A stretch of DNA of 51,533 nucleotides. Origin: Streptococcus mitis. GTDB taxonomy: Bacteria; Bacillota; Bacilli; Lactobacillales; Streptococcaceae. Under the pieces are notes generated by a model. The model was given only the letters and a program-made list of their open reading frames with translations, was not told the DNA's origin and ran no database searches. The position numbers and the translations under genes are program-made. Shown piece after piece: positions 24,152 through 33,697 of the stretch. The stretch covers positions 1 to 51,533 of the forward strand of contig NZ_NCVK01000005.1 of NCBI RefSeq assembly GCF_002096845.1, read 5' to 3'. Position 1 is the first letter of the stretch, and each line of letters opens with the position of its first letter.

Positions 24152-25517
24152 AGCTTCTAATCAGCTCCTCTACTAATTCAATATGGGTGTAGTAATCGGC
24201 GATTCGCACATTTTCATCTCCACCGTGGTCTCGGCTATTGGCATTTCCTAGACCGAAGGCCACCATTGGCACCTCTAGGGCATCAAAGACCGTATGCATA
24301 GGCCCTGTCCCCGCTGTCGTCGGCAAGACTGAAACGCCCTGTGGATAGAATTTCTTGGCCAACTCGATCACATTGAGAATGGCTGGCGCGCTCATATCGC
24401 TGCGATAGCTCATCTCTCCCAAGGTATAGTATAATTCTACCTTATCAAAGCCATTTTTGTCTAGCTGTTTCCGAATTTTTTCCAGAACATCATGCGGTTC
24501 TAAGCCCGGAACCAAACGAACCTCTAGCTTAGCACTGGCTTCTGCTGGCAAAATCGTTTTGACTCCTTGTCCTTGATAACCTGACTGAATCCCTTCGATA
24601 TTAAGGGCTGGCTCGAAAAAGAAACGTTTTAGAAAGGCTGCACGGTCCTCTTGTAAGAGAGGCAATTCCAAACCATAAATCTGGCTGATTTCCCCTGGAT
24701 TTCGTTGAGCATAGGTGTCCACCAAGGCCAATTCTCGTTCATTGGGCTCTTGTACTTCTTCGTACAAACCTTCAACCAAGATACGGCCATCTGCTGCACG
24801 AAGAGACTGTAGAGCTTGAAGGAGGTACCAGGGAGCTGACTCCACAACCCCACCATAACTGGAATGGATATCGACATCAGCGCTTTTTACCTTGGCATCA
24901 AAGGTCACAATCCCCTTATTTCCACCAGAAATTTCTAGCTGTTCCAAGGCATTTTTGGTTCCTTGTTCCCAGACCAACAAATCTGCCCCACGGAGTTTGT
25001 CCGCGTGTTTTTCCAGATACTTATCTAGGTCTGTTGAAGCCGATTCCTCCGCTCCTTCCATAATAAAACTGATATTGACAGGCAGGTCATCGTGGTGCTT
25101 CATATATTTTCTCAAAGCACTCAAACGAGCTGTGATATGACCCTTGTCATCGTCAACCCCACGCCCATACATAAAGCCATTGCGGACTGAAAGAGTAAAA
25201 GGATCTTCTGTCCACACCTGATCCCCATCAGCTGGTACAGTGTCATAGTGGTTATAGAAAATCAAGGTCTTGGCATCTGGGCGCGAACTCTTGAAATGCG
25301 CCATAACAAAGGGCGCCGTATAAGTCTCATCAATCTCCACTTCAGCCCCAACACGTTTGAAAATCTCACCCAGATAATTTGCGACTTCCTTAAGTCCAAC
25401 CTGCTGGGCAAAGACTGATTTCTTAGAAATCAAGGTACGCAAAACCTCAAAATAATGCTGGGCTACATGATCATTTTCAAATTTTTCAATCTGTTCTTGT
25501 TCGCTAGGAAAAACCAT
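24144..25517 (-). CDS. M20 family metallopeptidase of the methionine uptake operon
   Basis: 457 residues. The two-zinc M20 ligands are visible: His-x-Asp in NHYDTVPAD, the bridging Asp in RGVDDDKG, the catalytic Glu pair in EGAEES and a late His in [10 protein letters not shown] dimerisation (lid) domain sits between. No signal peptide, so cytoplasmic. It is encoded between metQ and metN, which suggests it splits imported methionine- or cysteine-containing dipeptides; that role is inference from context. Confidence 0.87.
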   Translation of the reverse strand: MVFPSEQEQIEKFENDHVAQHYFEVLRTLISKKSVFAQQVGLKEVANYLGEIFKRVGAEVEIDETYTAPFVMAHFKSSRPDAKTLIFYNHYDTVPADGDQVWTEDPFTLSVRNGFMYGRGVDDDKGHITARLSALRKYMKHHDDLPVNISFIMEGAEESASTDLDKYLEKHADKLRGADLLVWEQGTKNALEQLEISGGNKGIVTFDAKVKSADVDIHSSYGGVVESAPWYLLQALQSLRAADGRILVEGLYEEVQEPNERELALVDTYAQRNPGEISQIYGLELPLLQEDRAAFLKRFFFEPALNIEGIQSGYQGQGVKTILPAEASAKLEVRLVPGLEPHDVLEKIRKQLDKNGFDKVELYYTLGEMSYRSDMSAPAILNVIELAKKFYPQGVSVLPTTAGTGPMHTVFDALEVPMVAFGLGNANSRDHGGDENVRIADYYTHIELVEELIRSYE

Positions 25518-25577
25518 ATTCTCTCTACCTTTCTATGAACTACTTTTTTTGACAATCCCTGCTCTATACAAAAGCAA

Positions 25578-25602
25578 GAGGTGGAATTCTCTCTCCCACC
25601 TC
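25578..25602 (-). terminator. attenuator-like hairpin between metQ and the M20 gene
   Basis: A 7-bp GC-rich stem (25578-25584/25596-25602), followed on the - strand by a short T-rich stretch. It lies 12 bases after the metQ stop and could reduce read-through so that the binding protein is made in excess. Confidence 0.5.
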
Positions 25603-25613
25603 CCTGTTTCTTA

Positions 25614-26468
25614 TTACCAAACTGGTTGATCCAAACCGTCTGATGTTTCTTCGATAACTTTTTTCACTTCATCTGTATGGTAAGCTGCAACAACTTTCTT
25701 GATAGCATCAGCCTTAGGTGATGATTCCCAATCTTTTTTCGCAACGATGATGTTGTACCATTGTTTTGAATTTTCATCAGCTTGTTCTTTGAAAAGTGCT
25801 TTCTTGTAGTCCAATTTTGCTTCTGTAACGAAGGTATTGTTTACAACGGCAGCGTCAACTGATGACAATGAACGAGCTGTTTGGCTAGCGTCCAATTCAG
25901 TGATTTTCAAGTTCTTTGGATTTTCTTTGATGTTAGCAACTGTTGCAAGAGCAGTTCCAGAAACATCCAATTTAATCAAGCCAGCTGATTGGAGCAAGTA
26001 AAGCGCACGGCTTTCGTTTGTAGCGTCGTTTGGTACAGCAATTTCTCCATTTGCTGGGATGTCTTCTACTTTAGTGTACTTGTTGTCACTTCCATTCAAA
26101 CCTGAGTAAAGGCGAATTGGAGAGATGTAAGTATCTGCAATCGCTACAAGGTCTTTTCCGTTTTCTTTGTTCCAGTTGTTCAAGAAGTTGTAATGTTGGA
26201 AAGCGTTCAAGTCTACTTCGCCATCAGCAGTTGCCTTGTTTGGTTGTGAGTAGTCTGTGAACTCTGTAAATTCCAAAGTGATACCGTCTTTTTTAACCAA
26301 TTCTTGGATTTTGTCCCAACGTTTTTCTTCAGAACCGCTACGGTTAACCGTTGCGATTTTGATAGTTGTTGCATTGTCTGCTTTCTTTTCTGAGTTTCCG
26401 CAAGCTGCAAGAGCCAAACCTGCGACTGTAGCAAGGGCTGCTACACCAAGCCATTTTTTGATTTTCAT
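25614..26468 (-). CDS. metQ: methionine-binding lipoprotein
   Basis: 284 residues. Lipoprotein signal with lipobox LAAC, lipidated Cys23. The mature part has the NlpA/MetQ family blocks (EFTEFTDYSQPNKATADGEV; DLNAFQHYNFLNNWN; AVPNDATNESRALYLLQ). It is anchored outside the membrane and hands methionine to MetNI. First gene of its operon, downstream of a MET-box-like site; the start has AAGGAGAAAG upstream. Confidence 0.93.
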   Translation of the reverse strand: MKIKKWLGVAALATVAGLALAACGNSEKKADNATTIKIATVNRSGSEEKRWDKIQELVKKDGITLEFTEFTDYSQPNKATADGEVDLNAFQHYNFLNNWNKENGKDLVAIADTYISPIRLYSGLNGSDNKYTKVEDIPANGEIAVPNDATNESRALYLLQSAGLIKLDVSGTALATVANIKENPKNLKITELDASQTARSLSSVDAAVVNNTFVTEAKLDYKKALFKEQADENSKQWYNIIVAKKDWESSPKADAIKKVVAAYHTDEVKKVIEETSDGLDQPVW

Positions 26469-26507
26469 GATTCTTTCTCCTTAAAAATAATACCGTACTA
26501 GTATCTC

Positions 26508-26533
26508 ACAATTTGTTTGATTTCACAAATTGT
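26508..26533. promoter_or_regulatory. 9-bp palindrome upstream of metQ
   Basis: ACAATTTGT and ACAAATTGT separated by 8 bp, 40-65 bases before the metQ start codon. Perfect dyad; could be an operator or leader hairpin. Confidence 0.5.
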
Positions 26534-26550
26534 TATTAGATAGTCAGATA

Positions 26551-26567
26551 TATAGTTTAAAGCTATA
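26551..26567. promoter_or_regulatory. MET-box-like site
   Basis: TATAGTTTAAAGCTATA differs in two positions from the streptococcal MET-box TATAGTTTSAAACTATA that I recall for MtaR/MetR regulators. It is 84 bp upstream of metQ. Confidence 0.65.
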
Positions 26568-26581
26568 TCCCTAAAAACTGA

Positions 26582-26615
26582 GAAATCACCCATCTTAGTC
26601 AGAATGGATGATTTC
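26582..26615 (-). terminator. terminator after the amino-acid-binding lipoprotein gene
   Basis: A 12-bp stem with one mismatch (26582-26593/26604-26615), followed on the - strand by a short spacer and five T. Confidence 0.7.
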
Positions 26616-26621
26616 AAAAAA

Positions 26622-27485
<864 letters not shown>

Positions 27486-27556
27486 TTAACAGAAAAAGAG
27501 CATTTACGCCATTATATGATATCTATCTCTGTGATAGGTTTTCTTTATGGCTGATT

Positions 27557-27712
27557 TATACTCAATGAAAATCAAAGAGCAAACTAGGAAGCTAGCCGCA
27601 GGTTGCTCAAAACACTGTTTTGAGGTTGTAGATAAGACTGACGAAGTCAGTTACATATACCTACGGAAAGGCAAAGCTGACGTGGTTTGAAGAGATTTTC
27701 GAAGAGTATTAA
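27557..27712 (-). repeat. BOX element
   Basis: In reverse orientation: boxC-like start (TACTCAATGAAAATCAAAGA), middle GACTGACGAAGTCAGT palindrome, and boxA-like end (CTACGGAAAGGCAAAGCTGA, then GAAGAGATTTTCGAAGAGTA). Its right end overlaps the azlD stop codon at 27709-27711. Confidence 0.92.
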
Positions 27713-28032
27713 AAGACCAAACGCAAGACTGCAATTAAGACCACGCCAAAGAGAACTGTTCCGACTAGATTGCGGTAGCGAAAGGCTACCCAAGCTGTTG
27801 GAAAGACTGCTAAGAAGTCCAGCCATTTGATTTGAGGAAGACTACCAACCTTGCCTGTCACTACGCTTGAAAGAATCAAGGCAAAGATAATAGAAACAGG
27901 CAAGAACTTCAAAAAACGCTCAACGATCGCAGGCAGGCCCTTATACTTGACTAAGATGAAGGGAATCATACGGGGAATCCAGGTCACCAAACCAGAGAAA
28001 ATAACTGCTAATAAAAGATACTTACTGACCAT
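27709..28032 (-). CDS. azlD: branched-chain amino acid exporter small subunit AzlD
   Basis: 107 residues with four hydrophobic helices; the WIPRMIPFILV and LPVSIIFALILSSV segments are typical of AzlD. It works with AzlC as an exporter of branched-chain amino acids and analogues. The start overlaps the end of azlC. The stop codon lies in the terminal TA of a BOX element. Confidence 0.85.
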   Translation of the reverse strand: MVSKYLLLAVIFSGLVTWIPRMIPFILVKYKGLPAIVERFLKFLPVSIIFALILSSVVTGKVGSLPQIKWLDFLAVFPTAWVAFRYRNLVGTVLFGVVLIAVLRLVF

Positions 28033-28717
28033 CTAAAACCACCCCCATTGTACAACCAAGTAGCGTCGCAAAGAGAACAGCTAGTGACTGAGACACCACT
28101 GTTAAGAGTAAAAAGAAGGACACCGCAACAACTACTAGGATAATGAGCAGATTGCGGACAGGAATTCGTCTTTGCATAATCTGGAATTGCGAAGCAAAAA
28201 TTCCGATGAACATCCCAACCAGGGCAAAATCCAAGCCAAAGATTTCTGGATTTGGCAGCAGGCCACCCAGAGCCGTTCCAATAACTGTTCCCACGAACCA
28301 AGCCACATAGCTGTTGAGATTGTTTCCGTGCATCCACATAGGATTGACCTTGTCTGTATGGGCTAATTCGCCCATCAAAACGCCATAGGTCTCATCTGTC
28401 AAGATACTAGACATACCGATATTGTGCCAGAGACTAGTATGACGGAAATAGGTCGATGCATGCAAGCTCAGCAAAAAGAGACGCAAATTAATCAAAAAAA
28501 CCGTCATAGCAATAGCTGCCACAGGTGCTTGAACCGCAATCAGTGCCAACATGGCAAACTGGGCACTCCCAGCATAAACAAAGAGGCTCATCAAGCCCAT
28601 CTCTACAGGTGTCACATAGGGCGCACCGATAATCCCACAGGCCAGTCCGATACTGATATAACCAAGGGCCGTTGGCATGGCTGCCTGCGCCCCCTCCCAA
28701 AATCCTTTTTCTTTCAT
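28022..28717 (-). CDS. azlC: branched-chain amino acid exporter large subunit AzlC
   Basis: 231 residues, about six transmembrane helices. Family blocks include AAMPTALGYISIGLACGI, YAGSAQFAMLAL, LINLRLFLLSLH and LTDETYGVL. Exports branched-chain amino acids together with AzlD, with which it overlaps by 11 bases. GAGGAGAAAG precedes the start. Confidence 0.88.
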   Translation of the reverse strand: MKEKGFWEGAQAAMPTALGYISIGLACGIIGAPYVTPVEMGLMSLFVYAGSAQFAMLALIAVQAPVAAIAMTVFLINLRLFLLSLHASTYFRHTSLWHNIGMSSILTDETYGVLMGELAHTDKVNPMWMHGNNLNSYVAWFVGTVIGTALGGLLPNPEIFGLDFALVGMFIGIFASQFQIMQRRIPVRNLLIILVVVAVSFFLLLTVVSQSLAVLFATLLGCTMGVVLDGQ

Positions 28718-28836
28718 CTTTCTCCTCGTATTGTCTTAATAGGTGGGCTGAAAAGGCTCCAGCCACAGCATGGACTATTATAACACATTCAGGAAAGAGA
28801 AAAAAGTCTGCTGATTGTAATCAGACAGACTCCATT

Positions 28837-29847
28837 TTATTCCATCGTATCAAAGGCGAGACTTGGTTTGGCATTGAGATCCAAGTCTGCATAGTTTTCT
28901 TTGTTCCACTCGCTGACGCTGGCATAGGCAATCATTCCTGCATTGTCTCCGCATAGGCGCAGAGGTGGAATGATGACATTGACATCTGTGATTTCAGTTG
29001 CTAGGCGTTCTCTGAGACCTTTATTGGCTGCCACACCACCTGCCACGACAAGGGTTTTAACAGGGTATTTCTCCAAAGCCTTCTTAGTTTTTGCCATGAG
29101 AATATCCAAGACAGCTGCTTGGAAGGAAGCACACAAATCCTCTGTAGACAGACTTTCTCCCTTTTGCTCGGCATTGTGGTGAAGATTGATAAAGGCGGAC
29201 TTCAAACCAGAGAATGAAAACTCCAGATTATCCTCCTTAATCATGGCACGGGGAAAATCATAAATATCCTGCCCCTGATGAGCTAGCTCATCAATCTCAC
29301 GACCTGCTGGATAGGTCAAGCCCATGACACGGCCGACCTTATCATAGGCCTCGCCAACCGCGTCATCTCGCGTTTCCCCAACAATCTTGTAGTCCCCAGC
29401 CTCAGAAACATAAACCAACTCTGTGTGTCCACCGCTGACCAAGAGGGCTAGCAAGGGAAACTCCAAAGGCTCCACACTTTGAGCTGCCATAAGGTGACCA
29501 GCCATGTGGTTAACAGGGATAAGTGGAAGTCCATGTGCCCAAGCAAAGGCCTTGGCAGCTGACAAACCAACTAGCAAGGCTCCAACCAAGCCTGGTCCAT
29601 AGGTAACAGCCACAGCTGTCACATCGTCTTCGGTAATCCCTGCTTCTGCCAGAGCCTCCTCGATACAGGCTGTAATGACCTCGACATGGTGACGACTGGC
29701 TACTTCTGGCACTACGCCCCCAAAACGTTTGTGACTCTCAATTTGACTCGCAATGACATTGGACAAGAGCTCATTGTCGTTTTTCAAGACGGCGACACTG
29801 GTCTCATCACAGGATGTCTCAAATGCCAAAATATATCTATCCTTCAT
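28837..29847 (-). CDS. tsaD: tRNA threonylcarbamoyladenosine (t6A) synthase subunit TsaD
   Basis: 336 residues. The ASKHA fold has metal ligands His114 and His118 in NHMAGH, the N-terminal [12 protein letters not shown] block and [13 protein letters not shown] near the C-terminus. It transfers threonylcarbamoyl from TC-AMP to A37 of ANN-decoding tRNAs, in complex with TsaB and TsaE. It overlaps rimI by 11 bases at the end of the tsaB-rimI-tsaD operon. Confidence 0.96.
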   Translation of the reverse strand: MKDRYILAFETSCDETSVAVLKNDNELLSNVIASQIESHKRFGGVVPEVASRHHVEVITACIEEALAEAGITEDDVTAVAVTYGPGLVGALLVGLSAAKAFAWAHGLPLIPVNHMAGHLMAAQSVEPLEFPLLALLVSGGHTELVYVSEAGDYKIVGETRDDAVGEAYDKVGRVMGLTYPAGREIDELAHQGQDIYDFPRAMIKEDNLEFSFSGLKSAFINLHHNAEQKGESLSTEDLCASFQAAVLDILMAKTKKALEKYPVKTLVVAGGVAANKGLRERLATEITDVNVIIPPLRLCGDNAGMIAYASVSEWNKENYADLDLNAKPSLAFDTME

Positions 29848-30274
29848 CTATTTCTCTCTTCATGATGATGGCGTCCTCGACTGGATCATGGTAGTAGGCT
29901 ACTCTCTCCGCGATGACTGCCATTTTTTCTTTCTTGTAAAATGCTTGCGCTCGGTGATTTGACTTTCTGACTTCGAGGAAAATCTCCTTGTCTGTCGGTA
30001 ATTGAGCAAACAAGGCTGACGCAATTCCCTGACCCTGATAGTCTCCTTTAACAGCGATTTGCAAGACTTCTGCCTCAAAGATATTTTCCTGCACAGCTAG
30101 AAATCCAATCACTTCTACCCCATCATAAGCCAGAGCATACCAAGTCTGATCTTGAGCCAGGTCTGCTTGGATTTGCTCCAGCGTCCAAGGACTGACTGAG
30201 TAAACATCCACCATGACAGCGTAGATGGCTTGAGCCAGTTCAGGCTGTTGTTGGATTCGTTTGATTTCTATCAT
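29837..30274 (-). CDS. rimI: ribosomal protein S18 alanine N-acetyltransferase (GNAT)
   Basis: 145 residues. The acetyl-CoA loop is [13 protein letters not shown] (Q-x2-G-x-A pattern) and the C-terminal [16 protein letters not shown] block is RimI-like. Its place between tsaB and tsaD, overlapping both, supports the RimI assignment; the physiological target was not read from sequence. Confidence 0.88.
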   Translation of the reverse strand: MIEIKRIQQQPELAQAIYAVMVDVYSVSPWTLEQIQADLAQDQTWYALAYDGVEVIGFLAVQENIFEAEVLQIAVKGDYQGQGIASALFAQLPTDKEIFLEVRKSNHRAQAFYKKEKMAVIAERVAYYHDPVEDAIIMKREIDEG

Positions 30275-30954
30275 AGGCGTTTAATGTAAGACTCACCAGA
30301 CTCTGTATGGTTCTTAAGCCAGTTTTCCTCAGCCTCGACACGCTTGAGGTAGTTCGGCACAAAGTCGTGCAAGGAGTCTGCTTCCTTGTCCCAAGCCAAA
30401 AGAGCCAGATTGGCTGCATTTGGCAAGGTTTCTTTGTAATTAGTCCTTGGCAAGTGTTCTTGAATCTGCTCCACAAAGGGGCCAACTTCTCCGACAAAGG
30501 TTACCTGACTAGCGCCCTTGATTAGCTCAATCACTCGCTCAAAAGGCAGGTGCTCTTCTGGCATGACAGATTTAGCATTTTCATAAAATCCTGCATAAAC
30601 ATTATTGCGACGCGCATCCATCAAAGGGACAAACAAGCCTTCTTGTTGGTAGGGCACCAGAGCCAAGAGGCTAGACATACCAACTAACTCAATGTTCAGA
30701 GTATGAGCCAGCGTCTTAGCAGTGGCTACCGCAATTCGCAAGCCCGTGTAGCTACCTGGCCCTTCCGCCACCACGATTCGGTCCAAATCCTTGGGCGTCC
30801 AATCCAAACTTGCCATCAAAAAATCAATGGCAGGCATGAGGGTAATACTGTGATTTTTCTTAATATTAATAGTCGTCTCTGCAAGAACCTGCTTGTCCTC
30901 TAAAATAGCGAGAGAAAGAGCCTTGCTGGACGTATCAAAAGCTAATACTTTCAT
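30271..30954 (-). CDS. tsaB: t6A biosynthesis protein TsaB
   Basis: 227 residues. The N-terminal ATPase-like fold has FDTSSKALSLAI and the family block VAEGPGSYTGLRIAVATAK at residues ~60-80. It is the scaffold that dimerises with TsaD. First gene of the operon; the promoter -10 TATAAT is at 30985-30990 on the - strand within the TTTTGTAGTATAATAGTA segment also seen at corA. Confidence 0.94.
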   Translation of the reverse strand: MKVLAFDTSSKALSLAILEDKQVLAETTINIKKNHSITLMPAIDFLMASLDWTPKDLDRIVVAEGPGSYTGLRIAVATAKTLAHTLNIELVGMSSLLALVPYQQEGLFVPLMDARRNNVYAGFYENAKSVMPEEHLPFERVIELIKGASQVTFVGEVGPFVEQIQEHLPRTNYKETLPNAANLALLAWDKEADSLHDFVPNYLKRVEAEENWLKNHTESGESYIKRL

Positions 30955-31029
30955 AACACATTCCTATCTTTTGGTCTGCTTACTATTATACTACAAAAGC
31001 TGGCACATGGGAATTTTCTTTATCCCCAA

Positions 31030-31058
31030 ACAAAAATGCCCCAGCATGAGCAGGGCAT
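31030..31058 (-). terminator. terminator of the small membrane-protein gene
   Basis: ATGCCC (31053-31058 on the - strand) pairs with 31036-31041 and is followed by five T; it starts directly after the stop codon. Confidence 0.85.
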
Positions 31059-31274
31059 CTAAGCATTTAATCCAAAGTAAAATACAAACCAAACGACATA
31101 GGTTACGAGGAGGAGAAAAAGCGAGTAGAGAGTCACAAAGGTAATTTTCCACAAGAACTTGGTTTGTCGTTGTTCCAGTTTGGCAAATAGAAGATTCCCC
31201 GCATAAACGCAAGCAACAAAAACAATAAAAGCTACCAAGCGAGCTCCGATAGCAAAAGCAAATAAGTTATACAT
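31059..31274 (-). CDS. small two-helix membrane protein (DUF3272-like)
   Basis: 71 residues with two hydrophobic segments (about 3-28 and 43-68) separated by a basic loop (AKLEQRQTKFLWK). It may belong to the streptococcal DUF3272 family; I am not certain. AGGAGG precedes the ATG. It is transcribed alone from a promoter overlapped by a near-perfect CcpA site, so it is probably carbon-regulated. Confidence 0.7.
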   Translation of the reverse strand: MYNLFAFAIGARLVAFIVFVACVYAGNLLFAKLEQRQTKFLWKITFVTLYSLFLLLVTYVVWFVFYFGLNA

Positions 31275-31341
31275 AGGGCAACCTCCTTGACTTAAAAACT
31301 ATATGGAATTATGACAAGCAATAAATTCCACTCCCGTTATC

Positions 31342-31370
31342 AATATAACACATTTTCTTTGTTTTTGCAA
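31342..31370 (-). promoter_or_regulatory. promoter of the small membrane-protein gene
   Basis: On the - strand: TTGCAA (31370-31365), 17-nt spacer, TATATT (31347-31342). Confidence 0.65.
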
Positions 31371-31379
31371 GCGCTTACT
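31366..31379 (-). promoter_or_regulatory. cre site (CcpA operator)
   Basis: AGTAAGCGCTTGCA on the - strand fits the cre consensus TGWAARCGYTWNCA at 13 of 14 positions. It overlaps the -35 box, a placement expected to repress in the presence of preferred sugars. Confidence 0.7.
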
Positions 31380-31414
31380 AAAGAAATCGTCCTGTGACTT
31401 TCTCGTTTCCGTCT

Positions 31415-31443
31415 TTTACTAATTTTTCATTTTGTGGTATAAT
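31415..31443 (+). promoter_or_regulatory. rpoY-rnjA promoter
   Basis: TTTACT (31415-31420), 17-nt spacer, TGG-TATAAT extended -10 (31438-31443). The leader to rpoY is about 105 nt and shows no clear regulatory fold. Confidence 0.75.
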
Positions 31444-31554
31444 TGAAATAATTGTAACGAATCAAGGTCAATCTAGACACAAAATGGAATGAAATCAAGC
31501 AAATCTATGCTAAAAGTTTGGAATAAGCTGACCTGTAAAATAGAAAGGAACTAT

Positions 31555-31788
31555 ATGATTTACAAAGTTTTTTATCAAGAAACAAAAGAACGTAGCCCAC
31601 GTCGTGAAACTACACGCGCACTTTACCTAGACATCGATGCCAGCTCAGAACTTGAGGGCCGTATCGCTGCTCGCCAACTTGTCGAAGAAAATCGCCCAGA
31701 GTACAACATCGAGTATATCGAACGCTTGTCTGACAAATTGCTAGATTACGAAAAAGAAACTGGCGCCTTCGAAATCACGGAGTTCTAA
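31555..31788 (+). CDS. rpoY: RNA polymerase epsilon subunit
   Basis: 77 residues from ATG 31555 (GAAAGGA seven bases upstream). The DUF1447/RpoY pattern [17 protein letters not shown] and [17 protein letters not shown] is clear. It binds the Firmicute RNA polymerase core near the channel. The ATG of rnjA follows the stop codon after one base, the usual coupling of rpoY with RNase J1. Confidence 0.93.
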   Translation: MIYKVFYQETKERSPRRETTRALYLDIDASSELEGRIAARQLVEENRPEYNIEYIERLSDKLLDYEKETGAFEITEF

Positions 31789-31789
31789 T

Positions 31790-33469
31790 ATGGCCTATAC
31801 TCTTAAACCTGAAGAAGTCGGCGTTTTTGCCATCGGTGGTCTGGGAGAAATCGGGAAAAACACTTACGGAATTGAATACCAAGACGAGATTATCATCGTC
31901 GATGCTGGGATTAAATTCCCAGAAGATGACTTGCTTGGTATCGACTATGTTATCCCTGACTACTCTTACATAGTAGACAATATCGACCGCGTCAAGGCTG
32001 TTTTGATCACACACGGACACGAGGACCACATCGGTGGGATTCCATTCCTGCTCAAGCAAGCAAATGTCCCTATCTATGCTGGACCACTTGCCTTGGCTTT
32101 GATTCGTGGGAAACTCGAAGAACATGGCCTCTTGCGCAACGCCAAACTTTACGAAATCAACCACAATACTGAGTTGACCTTTAAAAATCTCAAGGCAACT
32201 TTCTTTAGAACGACTCACTCCATTCCAGAGCCTTTGGGGATTGTCATTCATACTCCTCAAGGGAAAATTGTCTGTACGGGTGACTTCAAGTTTGACTTAA
32301 CACCAGTTGGTGAACCAGCAGATTTGCACCGTATGGCAGCTCTTGGTGAAGAAGGTGTACTCTGTCTCCTGTCTGACTCGACAAATGCAGAAATTCCAAC
32401 CTTTACCAACTCTGAAAAAGTCGTTGGCCAGTCCATCATGAAGATTATCCAAGGCATAGAGGGACGTATCATCTTTGCATCCTTTGCCTCAAATATCTTC
32501 CGTCTCCAGCAAGCAACAGAAGCCGCTGTTAAGACTGGACGTAAGATCGCTGTCTTTGGTCGTTCTATGGAAAAGGCCATTGTCAACGGAATCGAGCTTG
32601 GCTACATCAAAGCTCCTAAGGGAACCTTTATCGAGCCAAATGAAATCAAAGACTACCCTGCAGGCGAGGTTCTCATCCTCTGTACAGGTAGTCAGGGGGA
32701 ACCGATGGCTGCCCTCTCTCGTATCGCCAACGGAACCCACCGTCAGGTACAACTCCAACCAGGTGATACCGTTATCTTCTCTTCTAGTCCAATCCCTGGA
32801 AACACTACTAGCGTCAACAAGCTAATCAACATCATTTCTGAAGCTGGTGTTGAAGTTATCCACGGTAAGGTTAACAATATCCATACATCTGGACACGGTG
32901 GTCAGCAAGAGCAAAAACTCATGCTCCGCTTGATTAAGCCAAAATACTTCATGCCTGTCCACGGTGAATACCGCATGCAAAAAGTCCACGCTGGACTAGC
33001 AGTGGATACTGGTGTTGAGAAGGACAATATCTTTATTATGAGCAATGGTGATGTGCTTGCCCTTACTGCTAACTCAGCTCGTATTGCAGGTCATTTCAAC
33101 GCCCAAGATATCTATGTAGATGGAAATCGTATCGGTGAAATCGGCGCAGCTGTCCTCAAAGACCGTCGTGATCTATCTGAAGACGGTGTCGTTCTAGCAG
33201 TCGCAACTGTTGACTTCAAATCGCAGATGATTCTGTCTGGCCCAGACATCCTCAGCCGAGGCTTTGTCTACATGAGAGAGTCTGGTGACTTGATCCGTCA
33301 AAGTCAACGTATCCTCTTCAATGCAATTCGTATCGCACTGAAAAACAAGGACGCTAGCGTTCAATCTGTCAATGGTGCCATTGTCAACGCTATTCGCCCC
33401 TTCCTCTATGAAAATACAGAACGTGAACCGATTATCATCCCTATGATTCTCACACCAGATGAAGAATAA
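31790..33469 (+). CDS. rnjA: ribonuclease J1
   Basis: 559 residues. A metallo-beta-lactamase core has the zinc motif HGHEDHIGG at residues 75-83 and the later TGDFKFD. A beta-CASP domain (GRSMEKAI) follows, with MPVHGEY His ligand and [11 protein letters not shown], and a C-terminal domain. It combines endo- and 5'-3' exonuclease activity in mRNA decay and rRNA maturation. It is translated directly after rpoY. Confidence 0.96.
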   Translation: MAYTLKPEEVGVFAIGGLGEIGKNTYGIEYQDEIIIVDAGIKFPEDDLLGIDYVIPDYSYIVDNIDRVKAVLITHGHEDHIGGIPFLLKQANVPIYAGPLALALIRGKLEEHGLLRNAKLYEINHNTELTFKNLKATFFRTTHSIPEPLGIVIHTPQGKIVCTGDFKFDLTPVGEPADLHRMAALGEEGVLCLLSDSTNAEIPTFTNSEKVVGQSIMKIIQGIEGRIIFASFASNIFRLQQATEAAVKTGRKIAVFGRSMEKAIVNGIELGYIKAPKGTFIEPNEIKDYPAGEVLILCTGSQGEPMAALSRIANGTHRQVQLQPGDTVIFSSSPIPGNTTSVNKLINIISEAGVEVIHGKVNNIHTSGHGGQQEQKLMLRLIKPKYFMPVHGEYRMQKVHAGLAVDTGVEKDNIFIMSNGDVLALTANSARIAGHFNAQDIYVDGNRIGEIGAAVLKDRRDLSEDGVVLAVATVDFKSQMILSGPDILSRGFVYMRESGDLIRQSQRILFNAIRIALKNKDASVQSVNGAIVNAIRPFLYENTEREPIIIPMILTPDEE

Positions 33470-33476
33470 GTCAACA

Positions 33477-33507
33477 AAACAGCCCCGATTTTTCGGAGCT
33501 GTTTTTC
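33477..33507 (+). terminator. terminator of rpoY-rnjA
   Basis: AAAACAGC...GCTGTTTTT stem with an inner CCGA/TCGG helix and a 5-T tail. Confidence 0.88.
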
Positions 33508-33524
33508 TCTATGCTTTCTTTTGA

Positions 33525-33697
33525 GATTGAAACTCAATAAAAATCGAAATCAGACTAGAAGGCTAGGCGAAAGCATAACTTGAGTTAGCTCCCATAGTTC
33601 GGGGAACTATGGGAGGCTGGAGATGAATCAAAGCCAAGCTTTGAACTCATTCGTAAGAAGCCGACGACGTATCATTTTGATTTTTGAAGAGTTTTAG
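33525..33697. repeat. BOX-like composite with a central 12-bp palindrome
   Basis: The left end (ACTCAATAAAAATCGAAATC, then GACTAGAAGGCTAGGCG) resembles boxC and the right end (TTTTTGAAGAGTTTTA) resembles the boxA terminus, but the interior differs from the other BOX copies. It holds a perfect palindrome: 33589-33600 pairs with 33604-33615. The right end runs into the last codons of mnmG. Confidence 0.5.
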
